DNA of 13,359 nucleotides from an uncultured Clostridia bacterium (GCA_946534455.1 CAMNCR010000030.1:1-13359), one strand, 5' to 3'. Counted from the first letter of the stretch, positions 6,924 to 13,359 are shown. A program made the numbers and translations. The notes: generated from the sequence alone by a model not told the origin.

Positions 6924-9011
6924 TTACTCCTCGTCGTCATCCTCAATCTTCGCATTCGCGATGATCTTCTGCGCTTCCGTCTGCGGCACTTCCTCGTACC
7001 GCTCAAACCGCATGGTGAAGGAGCCCCTCGCCTGGGTCATGCTGCGAAGATCCGTGGCGTATTTGAACATCTCCGCCAGCGGCGCTTCCGCTTCCAGCAG
7101 CTGCATGCCGTTCACCTGGTTCATGCCCATGATCCGGCCGCGGCGCTTGTTCATGTCGCCCATGATGTCGCCCATGTATTCGTTCGGCACCGTCACCTCG
7201 ACGTGCATGATCGGCTCCAGCAGCACCGGGCTCGCATCCATACAGCCCTTCTTGTAGGCAATCCGGGCCGCGGTCTTGAAGGCCATTTCGGAAGAGTCCA
7301 CCGGGTGATAGGAACCGTCATACAGCTTCGCCCGCAGATGCACCATCGGGTAGCCGGCCAGCACGCCCTTCACCAGATTCTCCCGCAGTCCCTTTTCAAC
7401 GCTGGGGATGAAGTTTCTCGGCACCACGCCGCCGACGACCGCGTCCACGAATTCGAAGTCCGCGTCGCTGTCCGTAATCGGGCTGAACTCGATCCACACA
7501 TCGCCGAACTGACCATGGCCGCCGGTCTGCTTCTTGTGGCGTCCCTGCACCTTGACCGTCTTCCGGATAGTTTCACGGTACGGAATCTTGGGATCCTGCA
7601 GCACGGCGTTGGCACCGAACTTGGAAGCCAGCTTGTTCTTGATCACATCCAGATGCATTTCGCCCTGGCCGCTCAGCTCGGTTTCCGTCGTTTCGGGGTT
7701 CTTCGAGATGCGGATGGAGGGATCCTCCTCTGCCAGCCGGTTCAGGCCGCTGAACACCTTGTCTTCCTCACCCTGCTTGGCGGCGAATACAGCCTTGCTG
7801 ATGCAGGGTTCCGGGAACTCGATCGTCGGATAGATGATGGGGTTGTTCGGGTCGCACAGCGTGTCGCCCGTGGAGGTCAGCTGCAGCTTCGCCAGGGCGC
7901 CGATATCGCCCGCGTGAAGCTTGTCCACGTTCGTCTGCTTGTTGCCGCGCAGGGAGAACATGCCGCCGGCCTTTTCGTTCTTTTCCTTGTTCGCGTTGTA
8001 AAGCGTCGTGGAGCTGGTCAGCATGCCGGAGAAAATCCGGAACAGGCTCAGCTTGCCTACGAACGGGTCAGCGATGGTCTTGAACACCAGCGCGGAGAAG
8101 GGCTCCTCGTCCTTGCACACGCGGCTGATTTCCTCACCGGTCTTGGGGTTCTTGCCCTTCTGCTCCAGACCCTCATGGGCCGGGCTGGGCAGATACTTCG
8201 CCATCAGATCCATCGTCCGCGCAATACCCACGCCCGTCAGCGCGGAGCACGCCACGACCGGCACGATGCTGCCGTCCTTCATGCCCTTGCGGAAGCCCTG
8301 CATAACTTCATCATAGGTCAGCTCTTCGCCTTCCAGGTACTTCATCATCAGGTCGTCGTCCGCGGCAGCCGCCTGCTCGGTCAGATATTCGAAGGCTTCG
8401 TTCACTTCCGCCTCGAGCTCCGCAGGCATCGGCACCTCAACGCTCTTCTTGTAGGCGCCTTCATAGGCCTTCTTCTCCAGCACGTTCACCACGCCGCGGA
8501 AGGAAGCGCCCTCGCCCAGAGGCAGCAGAATCGGCACGACGCTGGAGCCGTATTTTTCGCGCAGCTGCGCGGTCACCTTTTCAAAGTTCGCGTGCTCGCG
8601 ATCCATCTGGTTCACGATGAACATCCGGCCCAGATGATGCTTTCCGGCGTTGTCCCACGCTTTTTCTGCGCCAACGCTCAGGCCGTTCACGCCGCCCACA
8701 ACAATCACGGCTGTCTCGATCACCCGCAGCGGCCCCATCTGCTCGCCAATGAAGTCAAAGTATCCGGGAACATCGATGACATTAATCACCTTGCCGCCCC
8801 ACGGCACGGGCGCATAGCTCGCGCTGATGGAAAAGCCACGCTTTTTCTCTTCGGGATCAAAGTCGGACACGGTGCTTCCGTCTTCCACCTTGCCCTGGCG
8901 GTCAATCATGCCGGCAGCGAAGAGCATTGCCTCGGTCAGCGTGGTTTTGCCTTCGCTGCCATGCCCCATGAGGGCAATGTTCCGGATGTTGGAAGTAGTG
9001 AATTCAGCCAT
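6924..9011 (-). CDS. Elongation factor G-like translational GTPase (EF-G2 type)
   Basis: The 695-aa product has the full EF-G layout: a G domain (about 8-275), domain II (about 300-390), domain III with GQGEMHLDV, domain IV with KQTGGHGQFGDVWIEF, and a C-terminal domain V with an acidic tail. G1 is GHGSEGKT (16-23) and G5 is SAL (256-258). G3 reads DVPGYFDF, so Tyr84 replaces the catalytic His of canonical DTPGHVDF. G4 is NQMD (134-137) instead of NKMD, and the switch I segment is KRGFSI rather than RGITI. These changes point to the EF-G-like (EF-G2) group rather than the housekeeping factor or a TetM-type protein. The ATG at 9011 has an AGGAGGAG ribosome binding site. It is a single-gene unit with its own promoter and terminator. 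Its precise role in translation is not known from sequence. Confidence 0.9.
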   Translation of the reverse strand: MAEFTTSNIRNIALMGHGSEGKTTLTEAMLFAAGMIDRQGKVEDGSTVSDFDPEEKKRGFSISASYAPVPWGGKVINVIDVPGYFDFIGEQMGPLRVIETAVIVVGGVNGLSVGAEKAWDNAGKHHLGRMFIVNQMDREHANFEKVTAQLREKYGSSVVPILLPLGEGASFRGVVNVLEKKAYEGAYKKSVEVPMPAELEAEVNEAFEYLTEQAAAADDDLMMKYLEGEELTYDEVMQGFRKGMKDGSIVPVVACSALTGVGIARTMDLMAKYLPSPAHEGLEQKGKNPKTGEEISRVCKDEEPFSALVFKTIADPFVGKLSLFRIFSGMLTSSTTLYNANKEKNEKAGGMFSLRGNKQTNVDKLHAGDIGALAKLQLTSTGDTLCDPNNPIIYPTIEFPEPCISKAVFAAKQGEEDKVFSGLNRLAEEDPSIRISKNPETTETELSGQGEMHLDVIKNKLASKFGANAVLQDPKIPYRETIRKTVKVQGRHKKQTGGHGQFGDVWIEFSPITDSDADFEFVDAVVGGVVPRNFIPSVEKGLRENLVKGVLAGYPMVHLRAKLYDGSYHPVDSSEMAFKTAARIAYKKGCMDASPVLLEPIMHVEVTVPNEYMGDIMGDMNKRRGRIMGMNQVNGMQLLEAEAPLAEMFKYATDLRSMTQARGSFTMRFERYEEVPQTEAQKIIANAKIEDDDEE

Positions 9012-9055
9012 GATATTCTCCTCCTCTATGTAGTTCAAAAAGTAACCAATTTGGC

Positions 9056-9086
9056 CTCTGATCATTCAAAACCAGATGTGTCAGAG
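9056..9086 (-). other. Weak stem-loop in the 5' leader of the EF-G-like gene
   Basis: CTCTGA and TCAGAG form a 6-bp stem with a 19-nt loop inside the roughly 85-nt leader. It is followed by a small CCAA/TTGG hairpin before the ribosome binding site. It may tune translation, but stems this short are common by chance. Confidence 0.25.
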
Positions 9087-9101
9087 TTCGCACCATTTGT
9101 T

Positions 9102-9110
9102 ACTATACCA
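9102..9110 (-). promoter_or_regulatory. Extended -10 promoter of the EF-G-like gene
   Basis: The minus strand reads TGGTATAGT: an extended TG dinucleotide, one base, then TATAGT (9107-9102). The -35 region about 17 bases upstream is a T-rich tract without a good TTGACA, as is typical of extended -10 promoters. The start site would be near 9095, leaving a leader of about 85 nt. The rest of the 9012-9189 gap holds AT-rich tracts and no supported gene or U-tailed terminator, so read-through from cotH is possible. Confidence 0.65.
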
Positions 9111-9189
9111 TAGGATACCCAAAAAAGAAAGCTATTTTTCTCCCTTTTTTTGCATCCCGACGCCATTCTCCAGATCTTCCCGCGTCTTT

Positions 9190-10866
9190 TCAGCCGTTGT
9201 GATCCCGGCACAGCAGCACCAGCGCGATTCCCGCCCCCAGCAGCAGCACGCACAATCCCGCGATCATCAGCAGATCCGTGGGATTGGTCGGCAGGGGGTG
9301 CGTCAGCTCCAGAAATTCCATCGTCCGGGTCTGCATCTGCGCCTGGGTTTCCATGATGCCGCCCATGATATACAGGGAAACGTCCTCCGCATCGACGGTC
9401 TCCTCCATACCGTCCAGCTGCCTGTGCACGCTTTCCGCCCGCGCCAGGCAGTACCGCGCCAGCGTCTCCTGGGCCTGTTCAATGCGCTCCATATCGAAAA
9501 AGCGGGTGGGATCCTCCCGGGCCTCCGGAAGAATCATTTCCCGGATCTGCCTGATTTTCTCCTCCAGCCAGCCGCTGTCGACGACCTCCGCCATCATTCT
9601 TCTCCACACGGCGTGGTAGTCTTCCCGACTCTCTTCATTTTCAGCAATCCATCCGATCAGTGGCCGCTCGGCCGGATCCTCCCCGGTCACGAGCGCGTCG
9701 ATGGAGGCGTTGATCAGCTCCTGCGCCATCTCCCTCTCCACCATGCCGCCAAAGGCCAGGTTATAGTCCCAGGGAATCATATGCAGCCGCCCGGCCTCCT
9801 CGCACAGATAATAGTTGTGCGGCATCTGGCCTGTGTAGCTGTCGTCGTTTCCCAGAAAGGAATGCACCGCCAGAAATCGCATGATTTCGTCCGGATCCAT
9901 GGCTTCCTCCCGGTGCTCCCCGCTCGAGAGGTTGCGCAGCGCGTGAATCAGGCGCGTGATGTCCGCTCTTCCCAGCCGGCTCCGGGTCTGATAGATCAGA
10001 TTTGGATACAGCCGGGGGCTTTCTCCGAGGTATTTCAGCTTCAGATCGTCTCCAAAGCCCATCACGTTCTCCACCCGCCCGAAGGCGATGGCATTCGCGT
10101 CCAGCAGTCCTCCCTCAAAGATGCCTGCCATGTCAGGCTCTCCCGCAGGGCTTCCCAGCATCGGAAGCGTCCCGCTGTTCAGGGCGTTGATATTCACATC
10201 CGGCTTATAGATTCGCCCCGTAAACCAGCCCACCCGGTTCAGGAAGGAGGTGTCAATTCCCTCCACGCCCAGATACAGCCCCAGGGGGCTGCCGTTCACG
10301 CTCACCCGGACATAGCTGCACAGCGGCGCGGAGACGCCCATGCGCCGCATCATTTCAAAGCTGAGCATCTCCTTCATCAGCGTCGCATCCTGCATCAGGT
10401 TGTTGAGGTTCAGCTTGTCCAGCCCCTGATACAGCTGTCCCCGAATGAATTTGTCAAATTCAATCTTGAGAGAAAAACGCTCCGTATCCATCAGCGCGAC
10501 CGTAGCCAGCGAGGTATTTCCCTTGGCCCGGATTCCCACGTTCCGGACCAGCGTACCATCCACCTCAACCTGGCAGGGAATGTATGTTTCCTCCAGCGCG
10601 TGATTCTTCAGCCATTCCCAGCGCGACGTCCGGATGTCGATCGTGTGCACCCGGGAAGAATCAAAAAGCGACTCCGCATAGCTGCCGCTGTATCGGGCAC
10701 TGCCCCCGCCGCTCCTGTCCTCCGACGTCTTCGGATCGTCCGCTGCCTCCCCGGCCAGTGCGAGCCCGCAGCAGCTCAGCAGCAGCGAGGCGGTCAGTAC
10801 CAGTGTCACAGCAGCCCGGAGCCGGATTCTTCTCGAATCCATCTTTCTCCTCTTCCGGCTGCTCAT
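9190..10866 (-). CDS. CotH kinase-family protein, exported and membrane-anchored
   Basis: This 558-aa protein has a basic N-terminus and a hydrophobic export segment (about 18-38) with a possible ALA cleavage site; a Cys pair at 32-33 could alternatively act as a weak lipobox. The central region carries CotH-family features: RAKGNTS (113-119), FSLKIEFDKF (131-140), LNLNNLMQDATLMKEMLS (152-169), GNDDSYTGQMPHNYYL (339-354) and PWDYNLAFGG (365-374), likely nucleotide and metal sites. CotH of Bacillus is an atypical protein kinase of the spore coat. A C-terminal transmembrane helix (about 532-552) ending CRDHNG should hold the domain outside the cell. It overlaps the DUF4956 gene by ATGA. A second ATG at 10842 has the better ribosome binding site (AGAGGAG) and could be the true start. 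The substrate is unknown, and a spore role is not implied by the neighbours. Confidence 0.88.
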   Translation of the reverse strand: MSSRKRRKMDSRRIRLRAAVTLVLTASLLLSCCGLALAGEAADDPKTSEDRSGGGSARYSGSYAESLFDSSRVHTIDIRTSRWEWLKNHALEETYIPCQVEVDGTLVRNVGIRAKGNTSLATVALMDTERFSLKIEFDKFIRGQLYQGLDKLNLNNLMQDATLMKEMLSFEMMRRMGVSAPLCSYVRVSVNGSPLGLYLGVEGIDTSFLNRVGWFTGRIYKPDVNINALNSGTLPMLGSPAGEPDMAGIFEGGLLDANAIAFGRVENVMGFGDDLKLKYLGESPRLYPNLIYQTRSRLGRADITRLIHALRNLSSGEHREEAMDPDEIMRFLAVHSFLGNDDSYTGQMPHNYYLCEEAGRLHMIPWDYNLAFGGMVEREMAQELINASIDALVTGEDPAERPLIGWIAENEESREDYHAVWRRMMAEVVDSGWLEEKIRQIREMILPEAREDPTRFFDMERIEQAQETLARYCLARAESVHRQLDGMEETVDAEDVSLYIMGGIMETQAQMQTRTMEFLELTHPLPTNPTDLLMIAGLCVLLLGAGIALVLLCRDHNG

Positions 10867-11537
10867 TTCACCGTATCCCCGTTGTAGCTGACCAGCGCCG
10901 CGTTCTGAATCTGATCCATCTGCGTCAGTCCGGTCAGGAACCGCGTGTTGTTGTCCCGCAGCAGCACCTCATAGGTGGTCTCGATCATGCCCGCCTGCGC
11001 GCTCTTGCTCTTCACGACCGCCTTTTTTACGTGCCTGGTAATGTATTCCTCCGCCGTCCGTTCTCCCTGTGCGTCCGTGCACGTGACCATCAGCATATAG
11101 GGCATTTCCCCGCTTTTGCGGTTGCAGAACAGGATCAGCACCAGCCCGATCACCAGGCTCCCGATCACAGCCATCGGAATCATCCCCGCCGCGATCACGA
11201 TGCCGCCCGTAATCGCCCAGAACAGGAAGGCGATATCCATCGGCTCCTTGATCGCCGAGCGGAACCGCACAATGGACAGCGCTCCCACCATGCCCAGAGA
11301 AAGCAGCGCGCTGGAGGTCACCGTCAGAATCGCCATGGTCGTGATCATCGTCATGGCAATCAGACTCCCCCCGAAGCTTCTGGACAGCATCACGCCGCTG
11401 TACGTCTTCCGGTACACCAGATAGATGAACAGGCCCAGCAGCAGGGACAGCCCCAGGGCCAGCAGTCCGTCCGGCAGTGAAATCGCCGTGCTGTTATCAA
11501 ACAGGGAAAACCGGAACAGATCCTCAAATGTCGTCAT
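10863..11537 (-). CDS. DUF4956 domain-containing membrane protein
   Basis: The 224-aa protein begins with a hydrophobic helix (about 24-42), followed by further hydrophobic stretches near 56-75, 78-92 and 101-137, suggesting four or so membrane segments. A soluble C-terminal domain covers about 140-224. The signature VGALSIVRFRSAIKEPMDIA (84-103), with charged residues embedded between hydrophobic segments, is characteristic of DUF4956 as I know it. The ATG has a GGAGGAG ribosome binding site about 10 bases upstream. It lies 21 nt after the VTC gene and overlaps cotH by 4 nt, so the three are co-translated. The function is unknown. Its place between a VTC enzyme and an exported kinase-like protein suggests a membrane partner or conduit, which is an inference. 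Confidence 0.87.
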   Translation of the reverse strand: MTTFEDLFRFSLFDNSTAISLPDGLLALGLSLLLGLFIYLVYRKTYSGVMLSRSFGGSLIAMTMITTMAILTVTSSALLSLGMVGALSIVRFRSAIKEPMDIAFLFWAITGGIVIAAGMIPMAVIGSLVIGLVLILFCNRKSGEMPYMLMVTCTDAQGERTAEEYITRHVKKAVVKSKSAQAGMIETTYEVLLRDNNTRFLTGLTQMDQIQNAALVSYNGDTVK

Positions 11538-11558
11538 GCGATTTGTTCTCCTCCCATT

Positions 11559-12230
11559 TTATTCCCAGCTTCTGGAAGCCACATACTTGGAATACGCTGA
11601 GGGCCATTTCCCCTTCAGCGTCACCGCTCTGCGTATGGCTGCCGGCAGATACTCTCCCCATTTGATTTCCAGCACGATCCCGGGCTCCTCCCGGGGCGGA
11701 ACCAGCACCGGAAGGCTCTCCAGTCCATTCGCGCGTCCCACCCGGATTCGCCGGTCCATCGTCACCCGAACCTCACCCGGGCCAAAGGTATAGGCCATGC
11801 GGTCATAGCTGACCGCCGAGCGGATCCGCAGCATCCTGGTTCGCCAGGCGCCATAGAAGCGCCGCAGCAGCTCCCGCTCATCCGTCTTCATCCAGTCCAT
11901 ATCGCCCCGCCGCAGGCGTGCCGTTTCTTCCGGCGTCAGCATTTCCCTTTCCTTGCCCCGAAGCAAACCGTCCTTGGTCTTCCGCTCCAGCATGACCCAT
12001 TCCGGCTTCTCCTGGTAATATCTGAGACGGTATTTCTCCTGTCTGCCCACGCCAGCCATCGCGTTCTGCAGCGCCGTATCCCAGGGATCATCGAAATAGA
12101 GGCTGTGCACCCGGTACCATCCATCCGGATCCGCATACGGATCCGGTGAAGCCAGCGCGGACAGGTTGATCCGGATGGCCTGCGCCTCCGGAACCGAAAT
12201 CAGGTATTTGACCTCCTGCCGCGTCTCCAT
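11559..12230 (-). CDS. VTC domain-containing polyphosphate polymerase-like protein
   Basis: The 223-aa protein matches the VTC domain, a CYTH/triphosphate-tunnel fold whose yeast member Vtc4 makes polyphosphate from ATP. The tunnel-lining charged residues are visible: EVKY (6-9), VHSLYFDD (41-48), KYRLRYY (66-72, Arg68 and Arg70), LERKTKDG (81-88), RVTMDRRIR (155-163), VLEIKWG (186-192) and SAYSKYV (211-217), which resembles the SKF segment at the end of the yeast domain. No SPX domain or membrane segment is present, so it is probably cytosolic. The ATG at 12230 has a GGGAGG ribosome binding site six bases away. It is first in the cassette with DUF4956 and cotH. Polymerase activity is inferred from the family. 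Confidence 0.88.
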   Translation of the reverse strand: METRQEVKYLISVPEAQAIRINLSALASPDPYADPDGWYRVHSLYFDDPWDTALQNAMAGVGRQEKYRLRYYQEKPEWVMLERKTKDGLLRGKEREMLTPEETARLRRGDMDWMKTDERELLRRFYGAWRTRMLRIRSAVSYDRMAYTFGPGEVRVTMDRRIRVGRANGLESLPVLVPPREEPGIVLEIKWGEYLPAAIRRAVTLKGKWPSAYSKYVASRSWE

Positions 12231-12276
12231 CCTCCGCCTCCCGCCTCTATGCTTTTCCGCTTCTCATCTTGCCTGC

Positions 12277-12312
12277 AGGGTATCACAGTTTCTGCCTCTT
12301 TGCAACTGTCAA
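12277..12312 (-). promoter_or_regulatory. Possible promoter and inverted repeat upstream of the VTC cassette
   Basis: A cassette promoter is expected here but none is ideal. A perfect TTGACA (12312-12307) has no good -10 at 17 bases. TTGCAA (12305-12300) with TACCCT (12282-12277) has 17-bp spacing but is weak. An inverted repeat ACAGTT / AACTGT (12285-12290 and 12304-12309, 13-bp spacer) overlies the region and may be an operator. The leader to the ATG at 12230 would be about 40 nt. Confidence 0.35.
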
Positions 12313-12319
12313 CCTTGAT

Positions 12320-12346
12320 AAAAAAGAGCCGGTGCAAAGCACCGGC
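12320..12346 (-). terminator. Intrinsic terminator of the Cna B-type gene
   Basis: An 8-bp GC-rich stem GCCGGTGC / GCACCGGC with a 3-nt loop is followed on the minus strand by TCTTTTTTAT. It begins 14 nt after the TAA of the surface-protein gene and insulates the VTC cassette. Confidence 0.92.
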
Positions 12347-12360
12347 CCGGATCGGAAAGA

Positions 12361-13308
12361 TTAGTCGAAGCAATCGCCTACATGGTTGATCATGACCTCG
12401 ACACCCAGAGGCGTTTCATATTCATCAAACACATACAGAATATCACCGGGCACCTTCGGCTTTTCTACCTCGTCCGCCAGTTCAGGCCTGTGCCACAGGG
12501 CGTTGGTGAAAACCGCGTTGTTGCCGTTCTGCGCAACATCGGTCAGCACATAATCCATCACAGATTCCTCATGCCAGGTGTAATGGATTGGTGTTCCGTC
12601 CGCTTTCTCTGCAGGCAGATTGTAGATCGTGGCGCTCCAGCCGTTTCCCTCGCTCAGCAGAACGCTCTGTCCGTCGGAAAGTATCATCCGAACGCTTGCG
12701 GGACGCAGCCCGGCCGCGTTGTTGTTATCCTCCCAGACTTTGAACACCGACGCGCTGGTCTGCGGAATTTCCGGTTCCGGCGTGGGTGTTGGTTCCTCCA
12801 TGGGTATAGGCGTCGGGACCGGCGTCGGAGTCGGCGTAGGTGTCGGTTCCTCGGTCGGCTCCTCTTCCTTTTCATCAAACAGGAACTGCTTGGTAATGAC
12901 CAGCTTGCCGGTCTTCTTGTAGGTGTTCGTCAGCACGAAGCCATTTTTCGCGTCGCCGCTCAGCTCGCTTTCATAGTCCTCCGGAATCTCCGCCTCGGAA
13001 ACCGAGTAGACGATTTCCTTCTGCTCGCCCGTCAGGCCGCTTTCATTATGATTCTTCGGCAAATCTTTCCAGGTGTAGCTCCAGCCATTGCCAGGATTCA
13101 GCGTCACGGTTCCCACCGCTTCGCCGTCCGCCAGCAGCGTCACAGAGATGCTCTCCGGCCGCTTCTCCGCAGCATTCTCCTGATCCTCCCACACCTTGGT
13201 CACGCTGACCTGCGTCTTCTCCGGCTCCTTCTCGTTGGTCAGCGTCGTTACGATGTAAAACCCTCCATATATAATTGAATCATCTGATCGGTACAGATAT
13301 GTATGCAG
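12361..13308 (-). CDS. Cna B-type repeat surface protein, 5'-truncated
   Basis: The frame is open from just after an in-frame TGA (13311-13309) to the TAA at 12361. Two Cna B-type repeats are clear: KVWEDQENAAEKRPESISV...LTNTY and KVWEDNNNAAGLRPASVRM...FTNAL. They are joined by a segment starting KLVITKQFLFD, which resembles the beginning of another B-type domain, and then a Pro/Thr-rich linker. The tail of a further upstream repeat (GGFYIVTTLTNE) precedes the first one, so the N-terminal part, including any signal peptide, is missing. A GTG at 13203 is in frame but has no ribosome binding site; a GGAGGG near 13262 is followed by no ordinary in-frame start. The protein ends PLGVEVMINHVGDCFD, with no LPXTG motif, hydrophobic tail or positive tail. 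Such domains usually form stalks of adhesins. It may be a pseudogene, a recombinable cassette or an assembly-edge artefact. Confidence 0.72.
   Translation of the reverse strand: MHTYLYRSDDSIIYGGFYIVTTLTNEKEPEKTQVSVTKVWEDQENAAEKRPESISVTLLADGEAVGTVTLNPGNGWSYTWKDLPKNHNESGLTGEQKEIVYSVSEAEIPEDYESELSGDAKNGFVLTNTYKKTGKLVITKQFLFDEKEEEPTEEPTPTPTPTPVPTPIPMEEPTPTPEPEIPQTSASVFKVWEDNNNAAGLRPASVRMILSDGQSVLLSEGNGWSATIYNLPAEKADGTPIHYTWHEESVMDYVLTDVAQNGNNAVFTNALWHRPELADEVEKPKVPGDILYVFDEYETPLGVEVMINHVGDCFD
12772..12858 (-). repeat. Pro/Thr/Glu-rich linker repeat in the Cna B-type gene
   Basis: About 29 codons encode a low-complexity stretch made of PTEEP, repeated PTPTP and PIPMEEP units. Such extended linkers separate domains in cell-wall-spanning proteins. 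The repeated DNA could vary in length by slippage. Confidence 0.8.
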
Positions 13309-13309
13309 T

Positions 13310-13335
13310 CACATAGACAATTTTATTGTAATGTG
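13310..13335. promoter_or_regulatory. Dyad-symmetric element over the -10 region
   Basis: Two nested complementary arm pairs, CACAT/ATGTG and ACAAT/ATTGT, surround a 3-bp centre with only a few unpaired bases. The right arm on the plus strand contains the -10 hexamer of the promoter at 13325-13353. It may be an operator or a recombinase site. Confidence 0.5.
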
Positions 13336-13353
13336 TTGAACCTGTTTTGTAAA
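13325..13353 (-). promoter_or_regulatory. Promoter-like sequence reading into the truncated Cna B-type gene
   Basis: TTTACA (13353-13348) and TACAAT (13330-13325) are five-of-six matches to consensus with exactly 17 bases between them. Transcription would start near 13318 and pass through the AT-rich segment into the truncated gene. The 13263-13359 stretch has no other supported gene. Confidence 0.6.
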
Positions 13354-13359
13354 GAGAAA

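Noticed and set aside
6906..9113. A 735-codon open frame on the plus strand opposite the EF-G-like gene
   Set aside because: It mirrors the GTPase gene almost exactly, is rich in His, Arg, Leu and Gln as expected of an antisense shadow in GC-biased DNA, shows no family motif, and the sense frame is a clear EF-G homologue.
9150..9189. Possible terminator after cotH (GACGC/GCGTC with an 18-nt loop)
   Set aside because: The stem is only 5 bp, the loop is large and no U-run follows on the minus strand.
9076..10887. A 603-codon plus-strand open frame opposite cotH
   Set aside because: It has a low-complexity His/Gln/Arg/Pro composition and no domain; the minus-strand frame encodes a recognisable CotH protein with an export signal.
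12772..12858. Repeat array considered as CRISPR or a tandem non-coding repeat
   Set aside because: The periodicity is explained by Pro-Thr codons in a coding linker; there are no repeat-spacer units.

Overview
The window suggests a fairly GC-rich member of the Clostridia (Firmicutes), possibly a gut-type lineage. The grounds are the histidine gene order Z-G-D-C-B-H-A-F-I with a short HisG plus HisZ, a Firmicute-style VTC / DUF4956 / CotH gene set, Cna B-type surface-protein modules and strong AGGAG ribosome binding sites. This placement is an inference from gene content. Every gene I can support lies on the minus strand, so the order of transcription is from right to left.

Right end (about 12320-13359): a Cna B-type repeat protein gene whose 5' part is missing. 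The GC-rich repeat coding sequence stops abruptly near 13262 and gives way to AT-rich DNA carrying a near-consensus promoter and a palindrome. The gene ends in a strong intrinsic terminator. Next (9190-12230) comes a three-gene cassette: a VTC-domain (polyphosphate-polymerase-like, CYTH/TTM fold) protein, a DUF4956 membrane protein and an exported CotH-family kinase-like protein with a C-terminal membrane anchor. Together they look like a system linking a cytosolic phosphate polymerase, a membrane component and a surface kinase-like protein. Its function is not established.

Middle (6874-9110): an EF-G-like translational GTPase of the EF-G2 type, with its own extended -10 promoter and a terminator. 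Its G motifs differ from canonical EF-G, including Tyr in place of the catalytic His.

Left half (1-6829): a histidine biosynthesis operon, hisZ-hisG-hisD-hisC-hisB-hisH-hisA-hisF-hisI, with hisI cut by the window edge. The genes from hisZ to hisH and the pair hisA/hisF overlap by 1-8 nt; hisH and hisA are separated by 22 nt. A good promoter sits only about 24 nt upstream of hisZ, which leaves no room for a T-box or attenuator. A palindrome in the promoter spacer suggests repressor control instead. The exception to the tight packing is a 97-nt gap between hisF and hisI that can fold into a three-way-junction RNA starting at the hisF stop codon. The genes present cover ATP phosphoribosyltransferase through imidazole-glycerol-phosphate synthase, dehydratase, aminotransferase and histidinol dehydrogenase. 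A histidinol-phosphatase and the HisE activity are not seen in the window.
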